Below, in pieces: positions 26,953 through 38,157 of a stretch of DNA of 64,000 nucleotides. Position 1 is the first letter of the stretch; every line of letters begins with the position of its first letter. The position numbers and the translations under genes are program-made. The notes under the pieces were generated by a model. It did not search any database. It was not told where the DNA came from and saw only the letters and a list, made by a program, of their open reading frames with translations. Source of the DNA: Polynucleobacter sp. (lineage in GTDB: Bacteria; Pseudomonadota; Gammaproteobacteria; Burkholderiales; Burkholderiaceae); assembly GCF_030693775.1 (NCBI RefSeq), contig NZ_JAUXZY010000004.1, forward strand, positions 1 through 64,000, in the 5' to 3' direction.

Positions 26953-28398
26953 TTAAGCCTTCAGTGTCTGCTCGATCACATGAATTTCATGGTTTAGTTG
27001 GCTGTCGTGGGCACGCTCTTCTGTGATTTTGCGGACCGCATGCAAAACAGTCGTGTGATCGCGCCCACCAAACAGTTCACCGATCTCCGGAAGGCTTTTT
27101 TGGGTCAGCTCTTTTGCCATAAACATGGCAATTTGCCGCGGCCTGGCAATGTTCGCAGGCCTGCGCTTCGAGTACATATCCGCCACTTTCATATTGTAAA
27201 AGTCAGCTACGGATTTTTGGATGTTTTCAACTGAAATTTGGCGGTTTTGAATCGACAGAAGGTCTTTCAGGGCGGCACGGGCAACATCAATCGTTACATC
27301 ACGCCCATGAAAGCGCACAAATGCCAAAATCTTGCGCAGCGCACCCTCAAGCTCGCGCACATTTGATCTGAGGTGTTTGGCCACAAAAAACGCAACATCT
27401 TCAGACATTGGTATGCCTTCTGCAGCCGCTTTTTTCATCAAAATGGCAACGCGCATTTCAAGCTCGGGTGGCTCAATTGCTACTGTGAGTCCAGAATCAA
27501 AGCGTGAGATAAGGCGGTCATCGATGCCGGCCATCTCTTTGGGGTAGGTATCGCTGGTAATGATGACTTGCGCACGATTACCTAAAAGGGCTTCAAACGC
27601 ATAAAAGAACTCTTCTTGGGTACGTGATTTCCCACTAAAAAACTGAATATCATCAATTAATAGAAGGTCTAGAGAGTGGTAATAGCGTTTAAAGCGGTCA
27701 AATGCCTTCTGTTGATATGCCCTTACAACGTCCGACACATATTGCTCCGCATGAATATAGCGAATACGGGCGTTGGGGTTTTCTTTTAGAAGGTGATTGC
27801 CAATTGCGTGGATCAAATGGGTTTTACCTAGGCCGACGCCCCCATATAAAAACATGGGGTTGTATGACGTGCCAGGATTGTGCGCCACTTGAATTGAAGC
27901 GGCGCGCGCCAGTTGATTTGCTTTACCTGTAACGAAGGTTTCAAAAGTCAACATAGGGTTGAGTTTGGAGTGGTCCTCTAATTCAAAGGCAGACGACTCG
28001 CCCAACTCCGCTTCCGGCATGGTCTGTAAATAATCAGAAGATGCCGTATTAGCCTCTTGAGGCCTGCTTGTGGGAGTTGTGGCCAAGGCGCTTGCAGCCG
28101 ATGCAGAGCCGCCATCATCCAACACAAACAGTAAAGTGAAGGACTTGCCAAAATAACTTTGAGCAAGCTCTTGAAATCGATCAGAAAACGTTTTTTTCGT
28201 CCAATCTAATTTAAAGCGATTGGGAGCAGATATTGTAAGCAAACACTCACTCTCATCCAAACCATTTAATTTAAGGGGTTGAATCCAGGTTTTAAATTGT
28301 TGCGGGGAAAGCTCACGCAGCAAGGTGGCGGTGGCGTGATCCCAAAAGCCCAGAGGGCTTAAGGAAGAGAGGGTGGTGTTGTTTTCTAGATTGCTCAT
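26953..28398 (-). CDS. dnaA: Chromosomal replication initiator DnaA
   Basis: [82 protein letters not shown]. Confidence 0.98.
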   Translation of the reverse strand: MSNLENNTTLSSLSPLGFWDHATATLLRELSPQQFKTWIQPLKLNGLDESECLLTISAPNRFKLDWTKKTFSDRFQELAQSYFGKSFTLLFVLDDGGSASAASALATTPTSRPQEANTASSDYLQTMPEAELGESSAFELEDHSKLNPMLTFETFVTGKANQLARAASIQVAHNPGTSYNPMFLYGGVGLGKTHLIHAIGNHLLKENPNARIRYIHAEQYVSDVVRAYQQKAFDRFKRYYHSLDLLLIDDIQFFSGKSRTQEEFFYAFEALLGNRAQVIITSDTYPKEMAGIDDRLISRFDSGLTVAIEPPELEMRVAILMKKAAAEGIPMSEDVAFFVAKHLRSNVRELEGALRKILAFVRFHGRDVTIDVARAALKDLLSIQNRQISVENIQKSVADFYNMKVADMYSKRRPANIARPRQIAMFMAKELTQKSLPEIGELFGGRDHTTVLHAVRKITEERAHDSQLNHEIHVIEQTLKA

Positions 28399-28619
28399 TT
28401 TCGGAGGGTTGATTGTAGCGATTTTCTAAAGTTATCCACAAGCCATAAGTAGGTGGAAAAACTGTGGATAACTTGTGCCCAAATGATAAAAACCTATATA
28501 AATCAATGAACAAAGAAAAAGTCGAAAAATAAAATAAGGGAAAAACCCAATAAGAGCAGAACTAAGGTTGACCTTTTGGGCGGCACAAAGGAAAATACTT
28601 GGCTTTCCCGAGGTCAATC
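28399..28619. promoter_or_regulatory. dnaA-rpmH divergent intergenic region with two perfect DnaA boxes (alternative oriC component)
   Basis: TTATCCACA at 28432-28440 and TGTGGATAA at 28463-28471 facing each other, followed by an A-rich stretch. Confidence 0.6.
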
Positions 28620-28754
28620 ATGAAAAGAACGTATCAACCATCCGTAACCCGCCGCAAACGTACCCATGGATTTCGTGTCCGTATGAAAACACGTGGTGGC
28701 CGTACCGTATTAAATGCACGCCGCGCCAAAGGCCGTAAGCGCCTAGCAGTGTAA
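28620..28754 (+). CDS. rpmH: 50S ribosomal protein L34
   Basis: Own translation [44 protein letters not shown]; below the ORF track length cutoff. Confidence 0.97.
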   Translation: MKRTYQPSVTRRKRTHGFRVRMKTRGGRTVLNARRAKGRKRLAV

Positions 28755-28764
28755 GTGTACTGGC

Positions 28765-29085
28765 TTGAATAGCGCGCGCATATCCGAATTACTTAAATCA
28801 AATCCCAAAACATCAAAGAACTGGGGTTTGTATTTAGGGGCTCGTAGTCAGGGCACGGATAGTGCTCTAGGAATTGCTGTTGCAAAAAAATTAGCCAAAA
28901 GAGCGGTAGATCGAAACAGACTAAAACGGTTTATTCGAGAAAGCACACGACAGCCGCACAGTGCGATATTAGAAGGTCACGATGTCGTCATTCGGCTTAA
29001 GAAACCCATTGGCCAAACAACGCGAGGCCGATTGCGTTCCGCAGAATTTAATGCATTGAAGCAGCAACTAGCGGAGCTAATTTAA
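28765..29085 (+). CDS. rnpA: Ribonuclease P protein component
   Basis: LGIAVAKKLAKRAVDRNRLKRFIRES; between rpmH and yidD; TTG start. Confidence 0.95.
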   Translation: MNSARISELLKSNPKTSKNWGLYLGARSQGTDSALGIAVAKKLAKRAVDRNRLKRFIRESTRQPHSAILEGHDVVIRLKKPIGQTTRGRLRSAEFNALKQQLAELI

Positions 29086-29325
29086 GTGCAGATCATTAAT
29101 CGCGCGGCAATCGCTTTAATCCGGATTTACCAAATCGCGTTAAGCCCTTTTTTTGGCTCTCAATGCAAGTTCGAGCCTAGCTGTTCCCAATACGCATGCG
29201 ATTGTTTTAAAGCCCACGGCAGCGCTAAAAGTACCGGACTCATTGTCTGGCGGCTATTGCGTTGCAACCCTTGGAGTCATGGTGGCTATGACCCAGCAAT
29301 TAACCCACGCAAGATAAAAGAATAA
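29086..29325 (+). CDS. yidD: Membrane protein insertion efficiency factor YidD
   Basis: YQIALSPFFGSQCKFEPSCSQYACDCFKAHG...RLLRCNPWSHGGYDP. Confidence 0.96.
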   Translation: MQIINRAAIALIRIYQIALSPFFGSQCKFEPSCSQYACDCFKAHGSAKSTGLIVWRLLRCNPWSHGGYDPAINPRKIKE

Positions 29326-29332
29326 ATACAAC

Positions 29333-31000
29333 ATGGACACAAAAAGAACCATCCTCTGGGCCGTTTTTTCAATAGCGGGGCTGCTCCTTTATAACAACTG
29401 GTTGGCCTACGAAGGCAAGACACCGCTGTTCGGATCACAAAGCATGAGCAAGCAGGAGGCCGCTCCAGTTAGTGGGAATGAAAAGAAAAGTGACGTACCG
29501 GTTTCAACTGCCAACACCAATAACACTGCGCCAGCCCTTGCCCCCAAGGCAATTCCAGCGAGCATGGCACAGCTGGCAAACAAAGAGCGCTTCACATTGC
29601 AAAACGATGTCCTCGCAATTGAGGTGAGTGCAGACGGCGCTAACGTGGTGAGCGCGACCTTATTAAAAGAACTAGAGGCCGATAAAAAACCAATCAAACT
29701 AATGCAGGTAACACCGGGCCATCAATATTTTGCGCGCTCCGGATTGATTGCTGCAGGCAACGCAGATTTACCGAACCACACCAGTGAATTCAAATTGCAA
29801 ACGAGCGGTAAGGATGGATCGGGCCGCCCTTTCTTGGTTGTGGCTAGTGAGCGTGGTGGCGTAACCCTTGAAAAAACCTTCATCCTAAATCCGAGCAGCT
29901 ATGTGATTGATGTGATGCACCGCGTCAGCAAAAATAACGCAGCAATAGGCCCTCTCGTTTTATATACCGAATTAGTACGCGACGGAAGCAAGCTCGATGA
30001 GAGTGAGTTCTACAGCACATTTACTGGCCCGGCGGTCTATACCAATAAAGAGAAATTTAATAAGCTCGAATTTACCGACATAGAGAAAAACAAAATCGCC
30101 ATACCAAAGCAAGTTCCTGCTGGTGATCCTGCATGGGTGGCGATGGTGCAACACTATTACGCAAGCGCATGGATACCGAGCGATAAATTAAATCGCGATA
30201 TTTATGCTGGAAAAATCGACACCAACGTCTATCGCGTTGGTATACAAACCCCGCTCGAAGATATTGCTCCTGGCAAAACAACCACCGAGACAGCACGTTT
30301 ATTTGTAGGCCCACAACAAGAAAGTACTCTGGAGGCAATTGCACCTGGACTCGAGCTGCTTAAGGACTATGGCTATTTAACGATCCTAGCTAAGCCCATT
30401 TTCTGGACCCTAGAGCGTATTTATGAGTATGTACACAATTGGGGCTGGTCGATTGTTATATTGACCTTCTTAATTAAGCTCTTGTTCTACCCCTTATCGG
30501 CTGCAAGCTACAAATCAATGGCGCGCATGAAAGAGGTTCAGCCAAAAGTAATGGCGATGCGCGAAGCCAACAAAGGCAATCCGCAAAAAATGAACCAAGA
30601 AATGATGGCCCTTTACAAAAAGGAAAAGATCAATCCGCTTGGTGGTTGTTTGCCAATGTTGATTCAGATACCCGTATTCATTTCTTTGTATTGGGTGTTG
30701 CTGTCGTCAGTTGAAATCCGCAATGCGCCTTGGATTCTTTGGATTCATGATTTGGCTGTGCCGGATCCGTATTACATCTTGCCAGTCATTATGGCGGTTT
30801 CAATGTGGGTTCAAACCAAATTGAATCCAACGCCACCAGACCCAATTCAGGCAAAAGTGATGCTCTACATGCCGATCATTTTTTCCATCATGTTCTTTTT
30901 CTTCCCGGCCGGATTGGTGTTGTACTGGGTAGTCAACAACATATTGTCGATTGCGCAGCAGTGGCAGATCAATAAGATGATTATCAAACGAGCAATGTAG
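29333..31000 (+). CDS. yidC: Membrane protein insertase YidC
   Basis: MDTKRTILWAVFSIAGLLLYNNW...GGCLPMLIQIPVFISLYWVL. Confidence 0.98.
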   Translation: MDTKRTILWAVFSIAGLLLYNNWLAYEGKTPLFGSQSMSKQEAAPVSGNEKKSDVPVSTANTNNTAPALAPKAIPASMAQLANKERFTLQNDVLAIEVSADGANVVSATLLKELEADKKPIKLMQVTPGHQYFARSGLIAAGNADLPNHTSEFKLQTSGKDGSGRPFLVVASERGGVTLEKTFILNPSSYVIDVMHRVSKNNAAIGPLVLYTELVRDGSKLDESEFYSTFTGPAVYTNKEKFNKLEFTDIEKNKIAIPKQVPAGDPAWVAMVQHYYASAWIPSDKLNRDIYAGKIDTNVYRVGIQTPLEDIAPGKTTTETARLFVGPQQESTLEAIAPGLELLKDYGYLTILAKPIFWTLERIYEYVHNWGWSIVILTFLIKLLFYPLSAASYKSMARMKEVQPKVMAMREANKGNPQKMNQEMMALYKKEKINPLGGCLPMLIQIPVFISLYWVLLSSVEIRNAPWILWIHDLAVPDPYYILPVIMAVSMWVQTKLNPTPPDPIQAKVMLYMPIIFSIMFFFFPAGLVLYWVVNNILSIAQQWQINKMIIKRAM

Positions 31001-31019
31001 TACTACATCCACTATTCAA

Positions 31020-32399
31020 ATGTCAGCAATGGGGCCCGCATCTAGAAAAATCCCCATTGTTGCTATCGCCACTGCGCCCGGCAAAGCCGGGGTTGGCATT
31101 ATTCGCATCAGTGGTGAAGGCTTGCAAGAGTTAGCCTTTGCTATTACCAATACACGACTGCAGCCCCGCAAAGCCACACTGGTTGATTTGCGCAACCATG
31201 ATGGCCGCATTATTGATTCGTGCCTTGCAATTTACTTTTCAGCGCCCCACTCGTTTACAGGCGAAGATGTTTTAGAGTTGCAGTGCCACGGCGGACCACA
31301 GCTTCTCGATTTAGTTGTGCAGCGCTGCCTACAATTAGGCCAAGGGGCCGGTTTAGCAATAGCCGAGCCGGGTGAATTCTCTCTGCGCGCTTTTTTAAAT
31401 GAAAAAATTGATTTAGCCCAAGCGGAAGCCATTGCCGACTTAATCGATGCACAATCGCACGCCGCTGTCATGGGCGCGGCGCGGTCGCTGCAGGGTGCGT
31501 TCTCAGATGATATTCATCGTTTGGTTCAGGCCTTAACGGAATTGCGCATTTTGGTTGAGTCGACCCTCGACTTCCCAGAGGAAGAAATTGAGTTTTTAGA
31601 AAACGCCCACGCACGCCAACAGCTAAGCGATATTCAGGAACAGCTTCAGCGCTTACTTGGCGCTGCCAAGCAGGGACAGATATTGCGTGATGGTGTACAG
31701 CTAGTCTTGGTAGGCGCCCCTAATGTGGGCAAAAGCTCTTTGTTAAATTGCCTGGCTGGTGAAGAGGTAGCAATTGTTACTTCTGTAGCCGGAACAACGC
31801 GGGACAGGGTAAGGCAAAGCATCACACTCGACGGCGTTCCAATACACATTATTGATACGGCTGGTCTGCGGCAGACGAATGATGAGGTCGAGGCAATTGG
31901 GATTGAGCGCACCTGGGCATCGATACGCGCAGCCGATTTGCTTTTATACATAGAGGCCCCGGATGCGCAAACGGCCGATGAGATGCTTTATGCCGAAGTA
32001 GTGGCGGCATTACCTGCGGGTTGCACGTCTTTGCGATTAGTCAATAAAGCGGATTTACTTGGCGCGGCTAATAGCGCCACAGAGCCGGAGATGCTTTTTG
32101 TCTCTGCCAAAACAGGTGCCGGGATTCCAGAGTTAAAAAATGCCATCTTGACCCGCGTCGGTTGGCAAGCCGGCCAAGAAGATGTTCTTATTTCTCGGCA
32201 ACGCCACATCGATTGTTTATTACATGCGGAAGCTGCTCTGAGTAAAGCAGGCATTTATGCGCTCCAAGGAAATCGCGCATTGGAACTCTTTGCAGAAGAG
32301 CTTCGGTTGGCACAAGAACATCTGGGCCAAATCACCGGCCGCCTATTGCCAGACGATTTATTGGGAAAAATATTTAGTCAATTCTGCATTGGAAAATAA
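31020..32399 (+). CDS. mnmE: tRNA modification GTPase MnmE
   Basis: IVAIATAPGKAGVGIIRISG, GAPNVGKSSLLNCLAGEEVAIVTSVAGTTRD, C-terminal FCIGK. Confidence 0.98.
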   Translation: MSAMGPASRKIPIVAIATAPGKAGVGIIRISGEGLQELAFAITNTRLQPRKATLVDLRNHDGRIIDSCLAIYFSAPHSFTGEDVLELQCHGGPQLLDLVVQRCLQLGQGAGLAIAEPGEFSLRAFLNEKIDLAQAEAIADLIDAQSHAAVMGAARSLQGAFSDDIHRLVQALTELRILVESTLDFPEEEIEFLENAHARQQLSDIQEQLQRLLGAAKQGQILRDGVQLVLVGAPNVGKSSLLNCLAGEEVAIVTSVAGTTRDRVRQSITLDGVPIHIIDTAGLRQTNDEVEAIGIERTWASIRAADLLLYIEAPDAQTADEMLYAEVVAALPAGCTSLRLVNKADLLGAANSATEPEMLFVSAKTGAGIPELKNAILTRVGWQAGQEDVLISRQRHIDCLLHAEAALSKAGIYALQGNRALELFAEELRLAQEHLGQITGRLLPDDLLGKIFSQFCIGK

Positions 32400-32543
32400 C
32401 AAGGCCATTAACCATTTTATTTCAGGGCACTTCTTCTTCTGCTTTTAAAAACAAGGGCTTGCAGCTATTCAGGCGATGAAAAACGCTGGCAGGAAAATGC
32501 TAAAATCGATCTATCCAAAATATTAAAAATGCGAGGGCTTTAC

Positions 32544-34412
32544 ATGAATCAACCATTAACGCACGATGCCATTTCAGTTGCAGCGCCAGAGTATGTGAAG
32601 AACCAAAAACTGATAGAGTGGGTTGCCGAAGTTGCTGCACTAACCAAGCCGGACAACATTCATTGGTGCGATGGTTCGCAAGCCGAATATGATCGACTGT
32701 GCGATTTAATGGTGGCCGCTGGCTCATTCAAGCGTTTAAATCCAGCCAAGCGAAAAAATTCTTTTTTAGCGATCTCGGATCCCCAAGACGTCGCTCGCGT
32801 TGAAGACCGCACCTTTATTTGCTCGCAGCGCAAAGAGGACGCCGGCCCTACCAACAACTGGGTTGCTCCGGACGAGATGCGCGCAACATTGAAGCCCTTA
32901 TTTGCGGGCTGTATGCGCGGTAGAACTATGTATGTGGTTCCCTTTTCAATGGGCCCGATTGGCTCGCCGATTGCACACATTGGTGTTGAGTTATCGGACA
33001 GCCCATATGTGGCCATCAATATGCGCATCATGACCCGCATGGGGCGCGCTGTGATTGATCAACTCGGCAGCAACGGAGAATTTGTCCCTTGCATTCATAC
33101 CGTAGGTAAGCCGCTTGAGGTTGGCGAGAAGGATGTTGTCTGGCCCAATAACCCAACCAAATACATTGTTCATTACCCCGAGACGCGTGAGATCTGGTCA
33201 TTTGGTTCTGGCTATGGTGGCAATGCCTTGTTGGGCAAGAAGTGCTTTGCCTTGCGCATTGCGTCCACCATGGGACGAGACCAAGGCTGGTTTGCAGAGC
33301 ACATGCTCATTCTCGGCGTTACCTCACCACAGGGAAAGAAATACCACATTGCGGCGGCATTCCCTTCGGCGTGTGGCAAAACCAACTTCTCCATGATGAT
33401 TCCGCCCAAAGGGTTTGAGGGCTGGAAAGTGACCACCATTGGTGATGACATTGCTTGGATTAAGCCGCGTAAAGATGCTGCGACCGGCAAGACGCGTTTT
33501 CATGCGATTAACCCAGAGTCTGGTTACTTTGGCGTTGCTCCGGGCACCAATCGCAAAACAAATCCCAATTGCATCGACTCATTAAACCAAGACGTCATCT
33601 TCACCAATGTGGCGCTGACTGATGATGGCGATGTGTGGTGGGAAGGTTTGACCGAAACGCCACCAGCGCATTTGATCGACTGGCAAGGAAAAGATTGGAC
33701 TCCAGCAGATGGAGCCGCTGGCAGAAAAGCTGCACACCCTAATTCGCGTTTCACCATGGCGGCAACCAATAATCCAGCAGTTGATCCCAACTGGAATGAT
33801 CCAGACGGCGTGCCGATTGATGCATTCTTGTTTGGCGGTCGCCGCTCTACTACCGTGCCTTTAGTAAGTGAAGCCCGAGACTGGGAAGAAGGCGTTTATA
33901 TGGCGGCTACCATGGGCTCGGAAACCACCGCAGCCATCACCGGTCAAGTCGGCGTTGTGCGTCGCGACCCTTTTGCAATGCTCGCATTTGCTGGCTACAA
34001 CATGAGCGATTACTTTCAGCATTGGCTTAGCCTTGGCAAAAAATTAATGGCGTCGGGCGCAGAACTGCCGAAAATTTATTGCGTCAACTGGTTCCGCAAA
34101 AACGACGCTGGTCAGTTTGTCTGGCCTGGCTTTGGTGAAAACATGCGTGTCTTAGCTTGGATCCTCGAGCGCGTGGACGGCAAAGCCAAAGGCAAGGAAA
34201 CGATTTTTGGCATCTGCCCTGAGTATCAGGATCTCCATTGGGACGGCCTTGATTTTTCAGCCGAGCAGTTCAGTGACGTGATGTCGGTAAGCAAGTCAGA
34301 TTGGCAGGCCGAAGTGAAATTGCACTCGGAGCTTTTTGAGCAATTAAAGCATCGCTTACCAGCTGAGCTCTTAGCAACGCGCAGCAAGATTGAGCAACGC
34401 ATCGGAAGCTGA
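32544..34412 (+). CDS. pckG: Phosphoenolpyruvate carboxykinase (GTP)
   Basis: [37 protein letters not shown]. Confidence 0.97.
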   Translation: MNQPLTHDAISVAAPEYVKNQKLIEWVAEVAALTKPDNIHWCDGSQAEYDRLCDLMVAAGSFKRLNPAKRKNSFLAISDPQDVARVEDRTFICSQRKEDAGPTNNWVAPDEMRATLKPLFAGCMRGRTMYVVPFSMGPIGSPIAHIGVELSDSPYVAINMRIMTRMGRAVIDQLGSNGEFVPCIHTVGKPLEVGEKDVVWPNNPTKYIVHYPETREIWSFGSGYGGNALLGKKCFALRIASTMGRDQGWFAEHMLILGVTSPQGKKYHIAAAFPSACGKTNFSMMIPPKGFEGWKVTTIGDDIAWIKPRKDAATGKTRFHAINPESGYFGVAPGTNRKTNPNCIDSLNQDVIFTNVALTDDGDVWWEGLTETPPAHLIDWQGKDWTPADGAAGRKAAHPNSRFTMAATNNPAVDPNWNDPDGVPIDAFLFGGRRSTTVPLVSEARDWEEGVYMAATMGSETTAAITGQVGVVRRDPFAMLAFAGYNMSDYFQHWLSLGKKLMASGAELPKIYCVNWFRKNDAGQFVWPGFGENMRVLAWILERVDGKAKGKETIFGICPEYQDLHWDGLDFSAEQFSDVMSVSKSDWQAEVKLHSELFEQLKHRLPAELLATRSKIEQRIGS

Positions 34413-34426
34413 TTCCTGTTCACCAT

Positions 34427-35656
34427 ATGATCGCCCCCCAGCACCATGACATCGTGGTGATTGGGGCTGGCATCGCAGGCGCAAGCATTGCGTACGAAAT
34501 CATCTCTCGGGGTCACGCAGTATGCGTTGTTGAGTCTGAATGTGGCCCTGCCACAGGATGTTCAAGTCACGCCTATGCCATTGCCCATCCCCATATCACC
34601 AGGGGATCAGCAAAACTACTCCAATTAACTCGCATCGCATTTGAGCTGGCATTAGCCCGTTGGGGCGATCAATGGGTGCACCGCGGCGCACTGCAGCCTA
34701 TAAAAAATGGCCTTGATTTTGATGCCGATGCCATCGCGCTGCAACTGTCGGAGCTTGGCTTAAGACCAGAAATAGCGTTCCCTGTCTCCGCAGAACAAGC
34801 AAGTCAGTTGGCAGGAGTGGCACGAGCCGGCGTTTGGTTTCCCAATGCCGGAATGCTGAGCTTAGAAAAAACAAGTAAAGAGCTATTGCAACCCTGCGCG
34901 CAGTTAACGCAGATCAATCAGGTGCGGATAGACACATTGATGCGCGAAGGCAATCACTGGCTGCTAAGCGACACGACAAACAAAATCTCGATACGCGCAA
35001 ATAAGGTGATCGTTGCGGCCGGCCTATCGTCAAAAAAATTACTGAGTAGCATCCAAATTAAGTTGCCCCTGAAGCCGGTACGCGGTCAGCTGAGCTTTTT
35101 TCAAATTGACTCGAAGAGTGATTGGATTACTCGCTTACCCCGAGCGATTATCTGTGGCGACGGTTACTGCATTCCAGCGAGTCGATTAGAAAATGGCAAT
35201 ATGCGCTGGATTGTCGGCTCGAGTTTTGATGAAAATGAAAGCGATCATCACCCCCGCTTTGAAAGTGATCGCTTTAATCAAGCGCAGGCAGCCGGTCTAC
35301 TCAACTATGCCGAGGGCAACCAAAGTGAGCTGACGCCAGACGGCCAATTCGTTGGTATTCGTTGTGTAGCAGGCGATCGGCTGCCCATCATCGGCGCACT
35401 GCCGCAGCGACCCGGCATTTTTGTGGCTACTGCCCTTGGGTCGCGCGGTATTTTGTGGTCTGCCTTGGCAGCAAAACTAATTACAGATCAGGTTTTGGCA
35501 GGGGACTTTGCTTTGCTGACGCGCTTAGGTTTTACCTCTGCCTTGGCTGCAGCGCTTGCACCTGATCGTTTTTTGGCGGGCGGGGCAGCGCCCGCTTTGG
35601 GCGCTTTCGCTTCAAATTCAAATCCAATTTTGCCGCCTTCGCCAAGAGCCAGATAG
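34427..35656 (+). CDS. FAD-dependent oxidoreductase, MnmC C-terminal-domain-like (MnmC2)
   Basis: IVVIGAGIAGASIAYEIISRGHAVCVVE, GCSSHAYAIAHPHI, GIRCVAGDRLPIIGALP...TALGSRGILWSALAAKLI. Confidence 0.85.
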   Translation: MIAPQHHDIVVIGAGIAGASIAYEIISRGHAVCVVESECGPATGCSSHAYAIAHPHITRGSAKLLQLTRIAFELALARWGDQWVHRGALQPIKNGLDFDADAIALQLSELGLRPEIAFPVSAEQASQLAGVARAGVWFPNAGMLSLEKTSKELLQPCAQLTQINQVRIDTLMREGNHWLLSDTTNKISIRANKVIVAAGLSSKKLLSSIQIKLPLKPVRGQLSFFQIDSKSDWITRLPRAIICGDGYCIPASRLENGNMRWIVGSSFDENESDHHPRFESDRFNQAQAAGLLNYAEGNQSELTPDGQFVGIRCVAGDRLPIIGALPQRPGIFVATALGSRGILWSALAAKLITDQVLAGDFALLTRLGFTSALAAALAPDRFLAGGAAPALGAFASNSNPILPPSPRAR

Positions 35657-38157
35657 GCCTTAAAGCCGCGCCCGGTGCGATTGGATTTAAAGTTGGTCAA
35701 CAAGTCAGTTTTGCCGCTGGTCAGCAGTTTCTGAACTTGCTCCGTCGATATCTCTTGCTGCAAGACAACCTTGCCTGTTTTGAAATCACAGGTTTTGCTA
35801 GGCCCGGTATTGCGCTCACAAACATAACGCATGCCATCTTCATAGACTGCACCAGAACATTTTGGGCAAACGCCTAAAGCGGTGCGACCAGTAAAGTCGA
35901 TGGCTTCCGCATCATCATCTTCAGTATTACCAAAGTCGAATTCCAATTTGAAGCCGGCGTTGGGATAGTCTTTATCGTCCTCCGGAATTTCAGTTAGCTG
36001 AATGATGGCCGCAAAAGGGCGGCCGATCTTGCTACGAAACCCCTGTAATGGTCCGATGGTCTTATCACGCAACAGCGTTTCAACTTCATCGTATTCAAAT
36101 GCCCGCCCGCCTGGCGTTTTACTAATCGTAAAGCCACACTTCTCACAAGCAAAGCGCCGGTAGTTTTCTTTGACGGACCCTTTGCAATGGGGGCAGGGTG
36201 TGGTGAGGGTGGCGTAGTCGCCCGGAATGGTATCGCTATCGTATTCTTTGGCACGCTTCACAATGCGCTGCGTCATTTGTGCAATTTCCTGCATAAATGC
36301 ATCGCGCTTCATTTTTCCTTGCTCAATTAGCGAGAGCTTATTTTCCCAATTGCCGGTAAGATCTGGGCGCGTTAATTCTTCGACATCGAGACCACGTAAC
36401 AGGGTCATCAATTGGAATGCTTTGGCAGTGGGTATGAGCTCCCTCGCTTCGCGCACCATGTATTTTTCTGCTAGCAGCCCCTCAATGATGGCGGCGCGGG
36501 TCGCAGGAGTGCCAAGGCCCTTTTCAGCCATCGCCTCACGCATATCGTCATCATCAACCCACTTGCCGGCGCTTTCCATGGCCGAGAGGAGTGTTGCTTC
36601 GCTATAGCGGGCTGGTGGTTTTGTTTTTAGAGCCAGCGCCTCAATCGTGTCGCTTTGTACCGTTTCGTTTTCTTGTACCGCAACCAGTTCGTCGTCCGCT
36701 TGATTGCTGCGACCATAGACGGCTAGCCAGCCTGGGTGAACCAAAACGCGTCCTTCGGTTTTAAAGTGGTGCCCCGAACATTCGGTTATGCGAGTGGTGA
36801 CACGGAATTCTGCGGCAGGAAAAAACACCGCTAAGAATCGCCGCACAACCAAATCGTAGAGTTTTTGTTCTGGCTCGCTGAGGCTCTTAGGGGATTCCAG
36901 CGTGGGAATAATGGCGAAGTGATCTGATATTTTAGAGTTATCAAAAATTCGCTTATTGGGCTTGATCCAGCCATACCCTTTTGTTTTGGCGGCGCTGTCT
37001 TTTCCATCGCCTTTCAATATGGCGTTGGCATGGGGTCGGTACTCATTGGAATTCGCGGCCAGATTTTCAACGGTTTGCTTTACGGTGTCCAAGTAGTCTT
37101 CTGGTAATGCTCTTGAGTCGGTTCGTGGGTAAGTAAGCACTTTATGGCGTTCGTATAAAGCCTGAGCAAGACCCAAGGTGTTTTTTGCCGAGAAACCAAA
37201 GCGGGCATTCGCCTCGCGTTGCAGGCTGGTTAAATCAAATAGCTGTGGCGCTAGCTGCGTCGCGGGTTTTGCCTCTTCGCGCACGCTGGCCTTCTTGTTG
37301 CGGCACGCGGCCACAATGCTGTTCGCAGCCGCTTCGCTCCATAGGCGGTTCTCGCGTAAATCTGGCTCCGCAGCGTCCTTCTTAAATTTAGGATCAAACC
37401 AGCGGCCCTCATAAACCCCAGCCGATGCCAGAAAATCAGCCTTTACTTCCCAGTAATCTTTAGAAATAAATTTACGAATGAGCTCTTCGCGCTCAACCAC
37501 AATGGATAGGGTTGGTGTTTGCACGCGCCCCACTGTCGTCAAAAAGAAGCCACCACTTTTGCTATTGAAGGCTGTCATGGCGCGGGTGCCGTTAATGCCA
37601 ACCAACCAGTCGGCTTCAGAACGGCAGCGCGCAGCATCAGCCAAAGGTTGCATGTCTGCATCAGAGCGCAGTGCGCTAAATCCTTCGCGGATGGCGTTGG
37701 GCGTCATCGATTGCAGCCATAAGCGCTTAATTGGCTGACTGGCCTTGGCGTGTTGTGCAATCAAGCGAAAAATCAGCTCACCCTCGCGACCCGCGTCACA
37801 GGCATTAACCAAGGCAGCAATGTCTTTGCGCTTAATCAGTTTTTGTAAAACCTTGAGTCGTGACTCCGTTTTTACAATCGGCCGCAGATCAAAATGGGGG
37901 GGAACCACTGGCAAATTGGCAAACGACCACTTTCCGCGCTTAACATCGTATTCCTCAGGGGCGGCAATCTCCAAAAGGTGGCCCACCGCCGAAGAAACAA
38001 CATACTGCTCATTTTCAAAATAATCATCGTATTTAGTAAAGCCGCCTAGGGCCTTAGCGATATCGCTGGCAACCGACGGTTTTTCTGCAATGATCAGTGT
38101 TTTAGGCGTGCTGCCTGCAGTCGATTTGGATGCGGTTTTGGTAGTTGCTTTAGCCAC
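35488..38157 (-). CDS. topB: DNA topoisomerase III
   Basis: LIIAEKPSVASDIAKALGG, DAGREGELIFRLI, TYPRTDSRALP, C-terminal zinc-finger domains. Confidence 0.95.
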   Translation of the reverse strand: MAKATTKTASKSTAGSTPKTLIIAEKPSVASDIAKALGGFTKYDDYFENEQYVVSSAVGHLLEIAAPEEYDVKRGKWSFANLPVVPPHFDLRPIVKTESRLKVLQKLIKRKDIAALVNACDAGREGELIFRLIAQHAKASQPIKRLWLQSMTPNAIREGFSALRSDADMQPLADAARCRSEADWLVGINGTRAMTAFNSKSGGFFLTTVGRVQTPTLSIVVEREELIRKFISKDYWEVKADFLASAGVYEGRWFDPKFKKDAAEPDLRENRLWSEAAANSIVAACRNKKASVREEAKPATQLAPQLFDLTSLQREANARFGFSAKNTLGLAQALYERHKVLTYPRTDSRALPEDYLDTVKQTVENLAANSNEYRPHANAILKGDGKDSAAKTKGYGWIKPNKRIFDNSKISDHFAIIPTLESPKSLSEPEQKLYDLVVRRFLAVFFPAAEFRVTTRITECSGHHFKTEGRVLVHPGWLAVYGRSNQADDELVAVQENETVQSDTIEALALKTKPPARYSEATLLSAMESAGKWVDDDDMREAMAEKGLGTPATRAAIIEGLLAEKYMVREARELIPTAKAFQLMTLLRGLDVEELTRPDLTGNWENKLSLIEQGKMKRDAFMQEIAQMTQRIVKRAKEYDSDTIPGDYATLTTPCPHCKGSVKENYRRFACEKCGFTISKTPGGRAFEYDEVETLLRDKTIGPLQGFRSKIGRPFAAIIQLTEIPEDDKDYPNAGFKLEFDFGNTEDDDAEAIDFTGRTALGVCPKCSGAVYEDGMRYVCERNTGPSKTCDFKTGKVVLQQEISTEQVQKLLTSGKTDLLTNFKSNRTGRGFKAYLALGEGGKIGFEFEAKAPKAGAAPPAKKRSGASAAAKAEVKPKRVSKAKSPAKT

